A stretch of 64,000 bases of DNA, from positions 186,001-250,000 of the forward strand of contig JARJHS010000007.1 of NCBI GenBank assembly GCA_029269725.1, given 5' to 3'. Both the position numbers and the translations under genes were made by a program. The number at the start of each line of letters is the position of its first letter. The stretch's first letter is position 1. This DNA comes from Pollutibacter soli. Its GTDB lineage: Bacteria; Bacteroidota; Bacteroidia; Chitinophagales; Chitinophagaceae. The notes below the pieces were generated by a model. That model was not told where the DNA came from and did not search any database. It saw nothing but the letters and a program-made list of their open reading frames with translations. Shown piece after piece: positions 17,658-25,926 of this stretch.

Positions 17658-18917
17658 TTAGCTCTGGGTTGCGGCAAAGGCTACCCGCTGTTTTAATGGA
17701 ATGATGATAATGAATGTTGTTCCGGAATCCGTCTTACTTTTTGCAGTCAGAATACCATTATGGTTATCGATGATTTTTTTTACAATGGCCAGCCCGATGC
17801 CCGTCCCTTCATATTCTTCTCTTCGGTGCAGTCGCTGAAAAATCGTGAATATTTTTTCTGCGTATTGTTCATCGAACCCGATGCCGTTGTCTTCAAAATA
17901 CAATCGTAAAAACCGGCCCTCCGGATCCTGGGGTGAGTCAAAGTCTTTTTGCAATATGCGTTCACCATAAATGCGTATTACGGAAGGGCAGTCTTTTTTC
18001 ACAAACTTTAATGCATTGCTCAGCAGGTTTTGAAATACCTGCCTGATCTGGCCGGGAATAATTTCGGCTTCCGGCAACTCGCTGATCCTGATATCAGCAT
18101 TTTTTTCTTTAGCTGAAAGTTCCAGATCAGCAATAACTCCATCAAGCAATTGATTGAGATTTGTTTTTGTATAATGTGAAACTGCACTGAGTTTAGAATA
18201 ATTCAGAAGATCATTGATCAGGATCCTCATACGCTCGGAAGACAATATCACCTTTTCCATAAACTTTTCAGCTTCATGGGAAGGCAACAGAAATTTTTCC
18301 TGTATTATACGACTGAACGTAGCGATCTTCCGCAATGGCTCCTGCAAGTCGTGTGATGCAACCGAAGCATATTGTGCAAGCTCAGTATTGCTGGTTTCAA
18401 GTGCCTGGTTTGAACGAAGCAGTTCTTCGGTTCTTTCCTGAACTTTTTCTTCGAGATGCTGATTGGCATGCTGAAGAGCGATTTCCGTCCGTTTGCGCAT
18501 TTCGATCTCATCCGTAAGCGCAGCCTGGATTTTTTTCAGTTCGCGGGTCTGCTCATAGAGACGATAAAATGTTTTTACTTTCAGTAACAACAGATCCGGG
18601 TCGAAAGGTTTGGTAACATAATCAACGCCACCGGATCCATATCCTTTAGTAATAAATCTTTTATTAGTATTGACAGCACTGAGAAAGATGATGGGGATAT
18701 CTCTGGTCTTGTTCAGGCTTGCAACAGATTCAGCAACTTCAAATCCATCCATGCCCGGCATCTGTACATCAAGTATGATGAGTGCGTAGTCATTCTGAAG
18801 AATTTTCCTCAGAGCCTCTTCACCGGATGTTGCAGTATCTACTTCATAAAGGTTGAGCTGCAGCAGGGTCTTCAGCGAAAAAATATTTTCCTGTTTGTCG
18901 TCAACAATAAGAATCAT
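17658..18917 (-). CDS. Receiver-histidine kinase hybrid (REC-coiled coil-HisKA-HATPase)
   Basis: 419 residues, no membrane segment. A receiver domain comes first (D50 in IILDVQMPGMDG; K103 in TKPFDPD), then a coiled coil at about 120-185, then a phytochrome-type HisKA with H189 in VASHDLQEPLRKI and an ATPase domain (NLLSNALKF, DNGIGFD, GTGIGLAI). Such REC-first kinases are soluble and are switched by phosphorylation of their own receiver, so they stand in the middle of a relay. Neighbours: 9 bases before the CHASE3 hybrid kinase and 11 after the response regulator at 18929, so one operon. Signal comes most likely from the hybrid kinase. Confidence 0.95.
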   Translation of the reverse strand: MILIVDDKQENIFSLKTLLQLNLYEVDTATSGEEALRKILQNDYALIILDVQMPGMDGFEVAESVASLNKTRDIPIIFLSAVNTNKRFITKGYGSGGVDYVTKPFDPDLLLLKVKTFYRLYEQTRELKKIQAALTDEIEMRKRTEIALQHANQHLEEKVQERTEELLRSNQALETSNTELAQYASVASHDLQEPLRKIATFSRIIQEKFLLPSHEAEKFMEKVILSSERMRILINDLLNYSKLSAVSHYTKTNLNQLLDGVIADLELSAKEKNADIRISELPEAEIIPGQIRQVFQNLLSNALKFVKKDCPSVIRIYGERILQKDFDSPQDPEGRFLRLYFEDNGIGFDEQYAEKIFTIFQRLHRREEYEGTGIGLAIVKKIIDNHNGILTAKSKTDSGTTFIIIIPLKQRVAFAATQS

Positions 18918-18928
18918 AACATATCAGA

Positions 18929-19381
18929 TCAGCAAAAAATAGTTGATTCAGCGTTCATGCTCAACGATTTCAACGCAGCCTCTAGCTGATCAGGCAGGCT
19001 ATTGATAATTGTTGATAAGATATGTTTCAGCTCTTTCAAACTGGAAGGCTTGGTAATAAAACATGCAGCTCCATTGGCGATCGCTTCCTGGATATCTTTT
19101 GGCATGGACGATGTAGAATACATAAACACCGGAATATGTCCGTATACAGTATTGGTTTTTATCAGCCGAAGGCATTCTTTCCCATCCATTCTTGGCATGT
19201 TAAGGTCAAGAAAAATGATATCGGGATAATTTGTGATTGTATTCAATGTACTCAGAGCTTCCTGTCCATTCGTCGCAGAAATCAACTTAACCCCGGGATT
19301 AACTTCATTCAAAACTTCGTTGAACAGGAGTGTATCATCAGCATCGTCGTCTACTAAAAAAACAGTGAATGATTTTGACAT
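18929..19381 (-). CDS. Response regulator (Rcp1-like), first gene of the signalling operon
   Basis: 150 residues from the ATG at 19381: one receiver domain (VDDDADD, IIFLDLNMPRMDG with the phospho-aspartate, STS, TKPSS) with a short extra C-terminal helix. It resembles the Rcp1-type regulators that pair with phytochrome-like HisKA kinases such as the next gene. A longer form from ATG 19414 (11 residues more) is open, but a perfect -7 box lies at 19400-19393, downstream of that ATG, so the 19381 start is the one a transcript could use. The extra residues also show no family fit. Confidence 0.92.
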   Translation of the reverse strand: MSKSFTVFLVDDDADDTLLFNEVLNEVNPGVKLISATNGQEALSTLNTITNYPDIIFLDLNMPRMDGKECLRLIKTNTVYGHIPVFMYSTSSMPKDIQEAIANGAACFITKPSSLKELKHILSTIINSLPDQLEAALKSLSMNAESTIFC

Positions 19382-19392
19382 ATCAGTGTTTT

Positions 19393-19400
19393 CAAAGTTA
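19393..19400 (-). promoter_or_regulatory. -7 promoter box of the six-gene signalling operon
   Basis: Minus-strand TAACTTTG matches the Bacteroidota -7 consensus TAnnTTTG exactly, 11 bases before ATG 19381. No clear -33 TTG lies 19-21 bases upstream, so an activator may be needed. The box lies between the terminator of the GLPGLI gene and the operon, as expected for a separate transcript. Confidence 0.6.
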
Positions 19401-19470
19401 GCGGAAACATCCAAATATCCATAGCAGAATATAATTCTACACTTTGGGGAGGCATGAATTTTGCATGCAT

Positions 19471-19500
19471 AAAAAAGGCCGGAATGAAATCCCGACCTTT
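19471..19500 (-). terminator. Intrinsic terminator of the GLPGLI gene
   Basis: On the minus strand a 9-bp stem (AAAGGTCGG with CCGGCCTTT, one G-T pair) around a 9-base loop runs into six T at 19476-19471. It lies 24 bases after the GLPGLI stop and separates that gene from the signalling operon that continues in the same direction. Confidence 0.85.
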
Positions 19501-19524
19501 CTCTTTTTCAGGTAAGCTTTACAG

Positions 19525-20325
19525 TTAAAACCTGCGTGTCGTCCTGATATTTCCGCCTCCGTTCTCATCCATTTCTTTCATCATTTTTTCTCTTTCCATT
19601 GCAAATTCTTCCGGTGTAATTTTCCTGCCTTTCGGTTCTTTGATGAGACTTTTATCAACTTTCTTTTGTATTTCCATTGCGAGATATACGGTGTTGCCAT
19701 TGTTTATGACGAGTTCAAGTATGGTTCCGGGAAGCTGACCCTGGTATTGATCGGGCCCGTAAAAACCAGCGATCTCATCAGTAAACCAGGCTACAACTTT
19801 CAAAGTGTCGATCACCTGTTTTCTATCCATCCTGCCATTGTCCATCGACACACGATAACCAACCTGTGTTCTTGTTCCGGTTGCCTGTCTGCATTTCATT
19901 CCCAGAATAGTTTTGGTCTCTTCTCCCATCTTCCAACTCATTTTCCTGATGCTGTCCTGCACAACAAATGTTTTTGTAAACAACTCCCTTTGCTCGACTT
20001 TAGTCTGCTTTGCGATATCATTAAAGATCACATCATTCGAACCCGGCATGACCATTCTTATTTCAGCGTTGCCATTATTGACTACTATATCTCCTGCATC
20101 GGGTTCATCTTCTGATGCGCGCCAGATGGATTGATTATTTGCGAACAAACATTCAAAACGGTCTTTCCTTTCTTTAGGAATCAGGTTTTGCAAGGAAGGA
20201 TCTTCATTTGCCAGCTGGATCTGGAGTTTGGTTGTCCTTTCATATATAATCTTTCCTTCCTGTTGCTGTGCATATGTAAAAGAGAACAGCACCGCAGTCG
20301 CTATCAGCAAAATGAATTTTTCCAT
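19525..20325 (-). CDS. GLPGLI family secreted protein
   Basis: 266 residues with signal peptide 1-19 (ends TYAQ). The mature part follows the GLPGLI family pattern: GKIIYERTTKL at the start, WKMGEETKTILGMKCRQATG in the middle, VVAWFTDEIAGFYGPDQYQGQLPGTILELVINNG (the family-naming block, here QLPGTI) and a basic C-terminus. Function unknown; members are envelope proteins usually coded beside outer-membrane beta-barrel proteins. Here the likely barrel partner (9441) lies 7 kb from the far end of this gene, but both share the same triple TTAACC promoter. It diverges from the histidine kinase gene at 20458. Confidence 0.88.
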   Translation of the reverse strand: MEKFILLIATAVLFSFTYAQQQEGKIIYERTTKLQIQLANEDPSLQNLIPKERKDRFECLFANNQSIWRASEDEPDAGDIVVNNGNAEIRMVMPGSNDVIFNDIAKQTKVEQRELFTKTFVVQDSIRKMSWKMGEETKTILGMKCRQATGTRTQVGYRVSMDNGRMDRKQVIDTLKVVAWFTDEIAGFYGPDQYQGQLPGTILELVINNGNTVYLAMEIQKKVDKSLIKEPKGRKITPEEFAMEREKMMKEMDENGGGNIRTTRRF

Positions 20326-20338
20326 GGTTAATTTTTTT

Positions 20339-20408
20339 CAAAGCTAATCCGCCGGGGGAGCCGTACAGGTTAATGTAACTTGTATTAAGGTTAATTAAGG
20401 TTAATGAG
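20339..20408 (-). promoter_or_regulatory. Triple TTAACC operator and promoter of the GLPGLI gene
   Basis: Read on the minus strand: TTAACC at 20404-20399, 20394-20389 and 20373-20368, then 21 bases, then TAGCTTTG at 20346-20339, a perfect TAnnTTTG box 13 bases before the ATG. Spacings (4, 15 and 21 bases between elements) are identical to those upstream of the beta-barrel gene at 9371-9436, while the 15- and 21-base spacers themselves differ in sequence except for GC-richness. Since spacing is kept and filler is not, the repeats look like a real regulator site. The site also lies 54 bases from the kinase start, so it could autoregulate that pair. Confidence 0.82.
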
Positions 20409-20433
20409 AATATGGCCTTGTAAAAGCTGATGT

Positions 20434-20441
20434 TATCTTTG
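20434..20441 (+). promoter_or_regulatory. -7 promoter box of the histidine kinase/OmpR pair
   Basis: TATCTTTG is a perfect TAnnTTTG box, 16 bases before the kinase ATG at 20458. There is no TTG 19-21 bases upstream; the TTAACC array of the divergent GLPGLI promoter ends about 29 bases upstream and may replace it. Confidence 0.6.
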
Positions 20442-20457
20442 ATGTGAATAAGAAAAA

Positions 20458-21951
20458 ATGAAACGGCCCATACGATTGGCGATACTAATGGTGATGACGA
20501 TCCTGGCGATAGCTGGTTTCCAGGCCTATTGGTTGTACGAAAATTATAAGCGGGAAAAGAGTGCCCTGGAATTGAGAATGAATATGCTTTTCAGGGACGC
20601 GGTGTTGAAAGTACAGGAATCAAAATTTAAACTTGACGGGCATTTTAACAATGACACACTGATCCGGGAGATTAATATCCGGCCAACCGTTCAACATATG
20701 CCAAGGCCTGGTAAGCAGGTAGTGAACATGATGAATATGGTGGAAAGGAAAACCCGGGATAGTTCTGTGAAAAGGCAGGTATTCGTTACTGTCGACAGAA
20801 ACTCAGTGAAAATGTCAGGCGATTCTTTACCGCTCAATGACGTGATTTGGAGATCAAATGGAAATGGAATGATCAGGCTGTTGTACAGCATCGATTCATT
20901 GCAGGATTCCATACGAATCAGGGAAGTTGATTCCGCATTTTCAAAACAACTTGCCGGGAATAAGACAGTGGTGCCATTCCGGGTGTCAAGGAGGCTGCTG
21001 AAACCTGATGAACAGCCCGATTTCGGACGAGAAGAAGTGGTAGTCGGACTGAAAGAGCCCATTGCATTCAGCTTTGCGATGGGAAACAGTTTTCCCTACC
21101 TCATTAAAAGGATGGTTTCGCCGATCTGGTTTTCTGTGTTCCTTGTCGGATTCACTATTCTTTCTTTTGTATTGCTCTATCGCAACCTGTTGCGCCAGCG
21201 AAGACTTACTACTTTAAAGAATGAATTCATCAGTAATGTGACGCATGAATTGAAAACACCGATTGCAACAGTATCAGTGGCTATTGAGGCATTGAGAAAT
21301 TTCAATGCGTTGAATGATACCCGACGTACAAACGAATACCTGGATATTTCTCAGAATGAGTTACAACGACTGTCCATGCTTGTAGATAAAGTGTTGAAAC
21401 TGTCTATGTTCGAACAACAGGCTATTCAACTCAACAAGGAATGGTTTGACCTGGCAAAGGTTGCACATGAAGTTGCTGACAGTATGAAACTTCAGATGGA
21501 GAGGGCCGGAGCTAAACTTGAGTTTTTTATGCCGGACGCTGAATATATGATCAATGCAGACAAACTGCATATTACAAGTGTCATTTACAATCTGCTTGAC
21601 AATGCATTAAAATATAGTCCGGAAAAACCTGAAATAAAAATCGAATTGAAACGATATGATGATTATATAGACATGTCAGTTTCAGATAAGGGAATCGGCA
21701 TTGAGCCCGCGTACAAGCAAAGGATATTCGAGAAATTTTTCCGTGTACCGAATTTTGATAAGCATAACATCAAAGGGTACGGTCTTGGTTTGAGTTATGT
21801 TTCGCATATTGCAAAAATGCACCAGGGCTTTGTTGAGGTAGACACGGAACCTGGAAAGGGTAGTCGTTTCTCTGTAAAAATTCCTATCGAAGAAAAAGAG
21901 GTGATCCATTACGGCAGGGGAAGAGTAGCTCGTAAAATTAAAATTGGTTAA
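20458..21951 (+). CDS. Two-component sensor histidine kinase
   Basis: 497 residues. Membrane helices at about 7-27 and 222-242 bound a 190-residue periplasmic sensor of no recognised family. No HAMP domain is evident; HisKA follows at once, with H263 in NVTHELKTPIATV, then ATPase boxes NLLDNALKY, DKGIGIE and GYGLGLSYV. It is a classic membrane kinase for the OmpR-type regulator that follows with no gap (TAA then ATG at 21952). Gene order GLPGLI-divergent-kinase-regulator plus the shared operator suggests that the pair controls the GLPGLI and beta-barrel genes. Confidence 0.95.
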   Translation: MKRPIRLAILMVMTILAIAGFQAYWLYENYKREKSALELRMNMLFRDAVLKVQESKFKLDGHFNNDTLIREINIRPTVQHMPRPGKQVVNMMNMVERKTRDSSVKRQVFVTVDRNSVKMSGDSLPLNDVIWRSNGNGMIRLLYSIDSLQDSIRIREVDSAFSKQLAGNKTVVPFRVSRRLLKPDEQPDFGREEVVVGLKEPIAFSFAMGNSFPYLIKRMVSPIWFSVFLVGFTILSFVLLYRNLLRQRRLTTLKNEFISNVTHELKTPIATVSVAIEALRNFNALNDTRRTNEYLDISQNELQRLSMLVDKVLKLSMFEQQAIQLNKEWFDLAKVAHEVADSMKLQMERAGAKLEFFMPDAEYMINADKLHITSVIYNLLDNALKYSPEKPEIKIELKRYDDYIDMSVSDKGIGIEPAYKQRIFEKFFRVPNFDKHNIKGYGLGLSYVSHIAKMHQGFVEVDTEPGKGSRFSVKIPIEEKEVIHYGRGRVARKIKIG

Positions 21952-22638
21952 ATGGCAGTCAGGATTTTATATGTCGAGGATGAAGAGTTTCTTGGCAAGA
22001 TTGTGAGAGAAAGCCTCGAGAGCAGAGGTTTTGAAGTTGTTATGGAAACCGATGGTGCGCGGGTGATGACCAAATTCAGAAACGCATCGCCCGATATTTG
22101 CATTCTTGATGTAATGCTGCCAAATAAAGACGGTTTTGAAATAGCAGAAGAGATCAGGAAAATAAACCCCTCCATCCCCATTATATTTCTTACAGCAAAG
22201 GTTCAGACAAATGATGTGGTGAAAGGATTTACGATTGGTGGCAATGATTATATCCGCAAGCCTTTCAGTATGGAAGAACTTATTGTAAGGATTGCCAATG
22301 CACTTAAACTTAAAAATGATGGCGGCGCAGAAAACCCAAAAGAAGAATTGCATATCGGAAGATATCTTTTTCATCCGCACAGGCAAACACTCAGTTTCAA
22401 CAACGAAGACCGGAAGCTCTCCTTTCGTGAGTCAGAATTACTTAGACTTCTTCTAAACAGCAGGGATAAAATAATCGACAGAAGAGATATTCTCAATGTT
22501 CTCTGGGGTAACGATTCCTTTTTTAATTCGCGCAACCTCGATGTATACGTAGCAAAACTTCGAAGCTACCTGAAGGAAGATGAGTCCTTGGAGATCATTA
22601 CGATTAAGGGAGTGGGGTACAGGTTTGTGACAGGTTAA
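21952..22638 (+). CDS. OmpR/PhoB-family response regulator
   Basis: 228 residues: receiver domain 1-120 (acidic EDEE at 9-12, phospho-accepting D53 in ILDVMLPNKDG, T in FLTAK, K in RKPFS) and a winged-helix DNA-binding domain at about 128-226 (LSFRESELLRLLLNS, RDILNVLWG, SRNLDVYVAKLRSYL, IKGVGYRF). OmpR-type proteins bind as head-to-tail dimers to direct repeats one helical turn apart, which is the form of the TTAACC pair upstream of the GLPGLI and beta-barrel genes. It directly abuts its kinase. Confidence 0.95.
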   Translation: MAVRILYVEDEEFLGKIVRESLESRGFEVVMETDGARVMTKFRNASPDICILDVMLPNKDGFEIAEEIRKINPSIPIIFLTAKVQTNDVVKGFTIGGNDYIRKPFSMEELIVRIANALKLKNDGGAENPKEELHIGRYLFHPHRQTLSFNNEDRKLSFRESELLRLLLNSRDKIIDRRDILNVLWGNDSFFNSRNLDVYVAKLRSYLKEDESLEIITIKGVGYRFVTG

Positions 22639-22648
22639 CCGAGTATGG

Positions 22649-22856
22649 TATAACGTGGAACGTTAAACGTAGAACGTCAGATCCTGACGACGCAATTTTC
22701 TTGCTTATTTCAAAACGTTTTATTTAACGCATTAGCATTCGAATACATTTCGTCTTAAATATCGAACAACAGAAACTGTTGACTGCAATCCAGTAAAGAC
22801 TAACAAGGTCGGAGGCTTACGTTATACGTTTAACGTTCGACTTTTAACTTTCAACC
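22649..22856. repeat. AACGTT-type repeat spacer
   Basis: The 212-base gap between the regulator and the next gene starts and ends with tracts of the word AACGTT and close variants (22649-22677 and 22817-22856: TAACGTGGAACGTTAAACG, CGTTATACGTTTAACGTTCG). The right tract runs into the end of the minus-strand gene at 22851, whose TGA stop is part of it. The middle 22690-22810 shows nothing I can name. Confidence 0.65.
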
Positions 22857-23132
22857 TATCCTGATTGGCGTACTCACTCCCGCTTGTTTCTGTTTCCTTT
22901 GCATAAACCACATAATGGTAAATGTGGGAATAAAATCCACACCGGGTAAGATCTCCTCAGCGAAATTGAAAAGCGTTCCTTTCCAGCTGCCGAAAGTAAG
23001 GAAGAATATGAAGGCTGATATAGGAGCCCAGGCTATATCTGTAAATTCACCGAGCACTGGAACAACATAATTCAACATTCCCAATGCGTCCATGAACAGA
23101 CAGAATGCGAGTGATGGTTGTTTTCTTTTCAT
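22851..23132 (-). CDS. Small membrane protein of unknown function
   Basis: 93 residues with two or three hydrophobic helices (about 8-27, 33-48, 62-78). Conserved-looking blocks include FCLFMDALGM, WAPISAFIFFLTFG and EEILPGVDFIPTFTIMW, so this looks like a real, if unnamed, Bacteroidota membrane protein. No motif suggests an activity. Its stop codon lies in an AACGTT-type tract. The 246 bases between it and mqnC (23133-23378) hold no gene, only GGAGGCAGGAG-type words at about 23191 and 23360. Confidence 0.7.
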   Translation of the reverse strand: MKRKQPSLAFCLFMDALGMLNYVVPVLGEFTDIAWAPISAFIFFLTFGSWKGTLFNFAEEILPGVDFIPTFTIMWFMQRKQKQAGVSTPIRIG

Positions 23133-23378
23133 ACGGGATATCAGTAGAGGTTTGGCCGGGCGGTGGTTGCATGGGAGATGTTAAAATAGTAGGAGGCAGG
23201 AGATTTGGAATCTGGTAACTAGTAGCAGGCATTATTACGCAATGGTCATTCTTAATTGTCAATGTTTATTTTAGCAATTTATCATCAGGGGTCTTCCATT
23301 TCATGAGGCTTCAGCATTTAAAGCTGTTCACGATATTATAGCAAGTAAAACTTCTGCCTCCGTACTCCCGCCTCCTCA

Positions 23379-24506
23379 CTAATAATCAATTACCTGTTCT
23401 TCAATCTCCACCGGTATCTCCCTGTACTCATACTGCTGATTTCTCAGTTGCGGTTCAAACCCTGCTTCACGAATGGCCTCCTGGATAGTACGGTAGGTAA
23501 AGCGATGCGGTGCGCCGGCGGCACTTACCACATTTTCCTCAATCATGATGCTTCCAAAATCATTGGCACCGGAATGCAGACATATCTGCGCCACCTGCTT
23601 TCCTACAGTCAGCCATGAAGCCTGGATATTATTGATATTGGCCAGCATGATGCGACTGATAGCAATCATCCTGATATACTCGTCAGAAGTTGTCAAGTTA
23701 TGTACACCACGTATGCGCGTAAGTAAGGTATCCACATCCTGGAAAGTCCATGGGATAAATGCGAGAAAGCCTTTTGCTCCTGCAGGTTTCCGGCTTTGTA
23801 CTTCGCGGATTTTCACCAGGTGCTCGAATCTTTCTTCGATCGTTTCAACATGACCAAACATCATCGTTGCTGAAGTAGTAATCCCCAACTGATGGGCTGC
23901 AGCCATCACATCCAGCCATTCCTGGGCACCGCATTTTCCTTTGCTGATCAATCTTCGCACACGATCAACTAAAATCTCTGCACCCGCGCCAGGCAGAGAG
24001 TCCAGGCCCGCCTTCTTCAGCTCCTTCAAAACCTCGGTATGTGTCGACTTTTCCAGCTTAGTGATATGCGCCACTTCGGGCGGACCGAGTGCATGCAGGC
24101 GTATATCAGGGAATTCAGCTTTAATGGAACGAAAAGTCCGGGTATAAAATTCCAGTCCCAGTTCCGGGTGATGACCTCCCTGTAGGAGCAACTGATCGCC
24201 ACCGTATTTCAATGTTTCCCGGATCTTTTTCCGATACGTATCCATATCGGTGATATAGGCCTCAGGATGCCCCGGTATTCTATAGAAATTGCAAAACTTA
24301 CAATTGGCAATGCAAACATTAGTGGTATTTACATTGCGATCGATCTGCCAGGTTACTTTCCCTGACGGAACTCTTTTTTTACGGAGTTCGTCTGCAACAA
24401 ACATTAATTCTGTAAGCGGCGCTGTTTTGAACAATTGAATACCTTCTTCCTTAGTCAGGAAGCCACCTTCGAGCGCTTTTTGAAATAATTCCTCGTTACC
24501 GGCCAT
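23379..24506 (-). CDS. mqnC: Cyclic dehypoxanthinyl futalosine synthase (MqnC)
   Basis: 375 residues. Radical SAM enzyme with the 4Fe-4S motif C65-x3-C69-x2-C72 (VCIANCKFCNFYR). It is MqnC rather than its relative MqnE because of LDSLPGAGAEILVDRVR, GITTSATMMFGHVET, FIPWTFQ, NNIQASWLTVGK and GANDFGSIMIEENVV, the MqnC-specific blocks. It closes the ring of dehypoxanthine futalosine in the futalosine route to menaquinone. The other mqn genes are not in the window, as is common. Start: an ATG 51 bases further upstream (24557) is open, but it lies upstream of the -7 box at 24533-24526, so ATG 24506 is chosen; it also fits the family start. Confidence 0.95.
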   Translation of the reverse strand: MAGNEELFQKALEGGFLTKEEGIQLFKTAPLTELMFVADELRKKRVPSGKVTWQIDRNVNTTNVCIANCKFCNFYRIPGHPEAYITDMDTYRKKIRETLKYGGDQLLLQGGHHPELGLEFYTRTFRSIKAEFPDIRLHALGPPEVAHITKLEKSTHTEVLKELKKAGLDSLPGAGAEILVDRVRRLISKGKCGAQEWLDVMAAAHQLGITTSATMMFGHVETIEERFEHLVKIREVQSRKPAGAKGFLAFIPWTFQDVDTLLTRIRGVHNLTTSDEYIRMIAISRIMLANINNIQASWLTVGKQVAQICLHSGANDFGSIMIEENVVSAAGAPHRFTYRTIQEAIREAGFEPQLRNQQYEYREIPVEIEEQVIDY

Positions 24507-24525
24507 TCTTTTTCTTTCAGGAGCA

Positions 24526-24558
24526 CAAATGTACAAAGCAAAGCGGCGCTGCTGCAAA
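24526..24558 (-). promoter_or_regulatory. mqnC promoter (TTTG-N21-TACATTTG)
   Basis: On the minus strand TTTG (24558-24555), 21 bases, then TACATTTG (24533-24526), a full match to the Bacteroidota promoter with -33 TTTG and -7 TAnnTTTG. It lies 19 bases before the chosen ATG. Confidence 0.75.
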
Positions 24559-24652
24559 CGGATTGGCCAGGTTCTGCCAAAATCAACGAAATATTGATTA
24601 TTTTGAACTTTGGAGCAGCGACTGTATCGTGCTTTGCCATCTTAATGCTTTG

Positions 24653-25846
24653 ATGAAACTGACCCCTCTTTTACTACTGTTGCTTTTAACCGGAAATTGC
24701 CTGACTGTCCCGGCCCAGGAACAGCAGCCTGAACCGAGGGCCATGTTTAAGACAAGGTTTCCTTTTACAATGCTCAGCGGCGGAGTAATCATCATCAGAG
24801 CCACCATCAATAACTATAAGGACAGCCTGAATTTCATCCTCGACACCGGTAGCGGTGGCATTTCGCTCGATTCAACCACCTGCGAGGAATTAAATATTCC
24901 ATTAAAACCTTCCGATGTTACTATACGCGGGATCGCCGGACTCGTCAAAGTGAAATACCTCTATAACGGGAAGCTAAATCTGCCTGGGTATACGGTAGAT
25001 GGATTAAACTTTCATGTAAATGATTATGAGATCCTTACGAGCGTATATGGAGTAAAAATTGATGGTATAGTAGGTTATAGTTTTTTGAATCGTCATATTG
25101 TCAGGCTTGATTATGACTCACTTCAGGTCGAAGTTTTTTCTCCGGGAGAGTTCAAGTACCCTCGCAATGGTTATGTGTTGAAGCCGCTGATTTCTTCCAT
25201 CCCAGTCTTGAATTTCAGGTTCAGAGACAGAAAGCGTTTTGCTAACCGGTTTTATTTCGATACCGGCGCAGGACTCAGTTTTCTATTATCCAAGGAGTTC
25301 GCAAACGACAGCAGCGTTCTTGCTACGAAAAGAAAGCCAGTATTAACGCAGGCGGAAGGGTTGGGTGGAAAAATGAGTATGAGCCTGACAGTCGTAAAGG
25401 AAGTTGCGGTCGGGCCGTACAAATTCAAGAAAGTGCCCACTTTCATATTCGATGATCTTTACAATATCACCAACTATCCTTTTTTAGGAGGTCTGGTCGG
25501 GAATGATCTGCTGAGACGTTTCAATGTGATATTGAATTATCCCAAGCGCCAGATTCATATCATTCCCAATAAGCATTTCAACGATTTCTTTGATTATGCC
25601 TACACGGGTTTGGGCATCTACTATATTGAGGGTAAAATAGTTGTGGAAGACGTGGTGCCTCAATCGCCGGGTGACGAAGGCGGCTTCAGGTCAGGCGATG
25701 TGATCGTTGCTATCAACAATAATTTCAGTAACAATATTCAGACTTATAAAGCCATGATGCAGACCCTGGGAGAAAGGTTAAAGATTGTCATTCAGCGTGA
25801 TGGTGAACTGGAGGTCCTTTATCTAAAACCCAAGAGCATCCTGTAA
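24653..25846 (+). CDS. Retropepsin-like aspartic protease with C-terminal PDZ domain, secreted
   Basis: 397 residues from the ATG at 24653, which opens a signal peptide (LLLLLLLTG, cleaved after about residue 22, PAQ). Two aspartyl-protease-like halves follow: FILDTGSGGISLD (about 63-75) and FYFDTGAGLSFLL (about 201-213), each with the D-T-G active-site triplet. So a single chain carries both aspartates, as in the gag-asp/PepSY-type bacterial proteins. A PDZ domain at about 310-390 (VEDVVPQSPGDEGGFRSGDVIVAIN) would bind C-termini of clients. A longer start at 24563 would bury the signal peptide. Divergent from mqnC. Role: likely periplasmic proteolysis; substrate unknown. Confidence 0.85.
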   Translation: MKLTPLLLLLLLTGNCLTVPAQEQQPEPRAMFKTRFPFTMLSGGVIIIRATINNYKDSLNFILDTGSGGISLDSTTCEELNIPLKPSDVTIRGIAGLVKVKYLYNGKLNLPGYTVDGLNFHVNDYEILTSVYGVKIDGIVGYSFLNRHIVRLDYDSLQVEVFSPGEFKYPRNGYVLKPLISSIPVLNFRFRDRKRFANRFYFDTGAGLSFLLSKEFANDSSVLATKRKPVLTQAEGLGGKMSMSLTVVKEVAVGPYKFKKVPTFIFDDLYNITNYPFLGGLVGNDLLRRFNVILNYPKRQIHIIPNKHFNDFFDYAYTGLGIYYIEGKIVVEDVVPQSPGDEGGFRSGDVIVAINNNFSNNIQTYKAMMQTLGERLKIVIQRDGELEVLYLKPKSIL

Positions 25847-25926
25847 GAGCTTTCTTAAAATTCCAGTTACCAGGGATTGGTATTAACTTGCAGCCTTTTC
25901 GTAGCTAAAAGTCTGTCCCAATTACT

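Noticed and set aside
23047-23262. Minus-strand frame of 71 codons beside the small membrane protein
   Set aside because: It overlaps that gene in another frame and consists partly of the GGAGGCAGGAG repeat.
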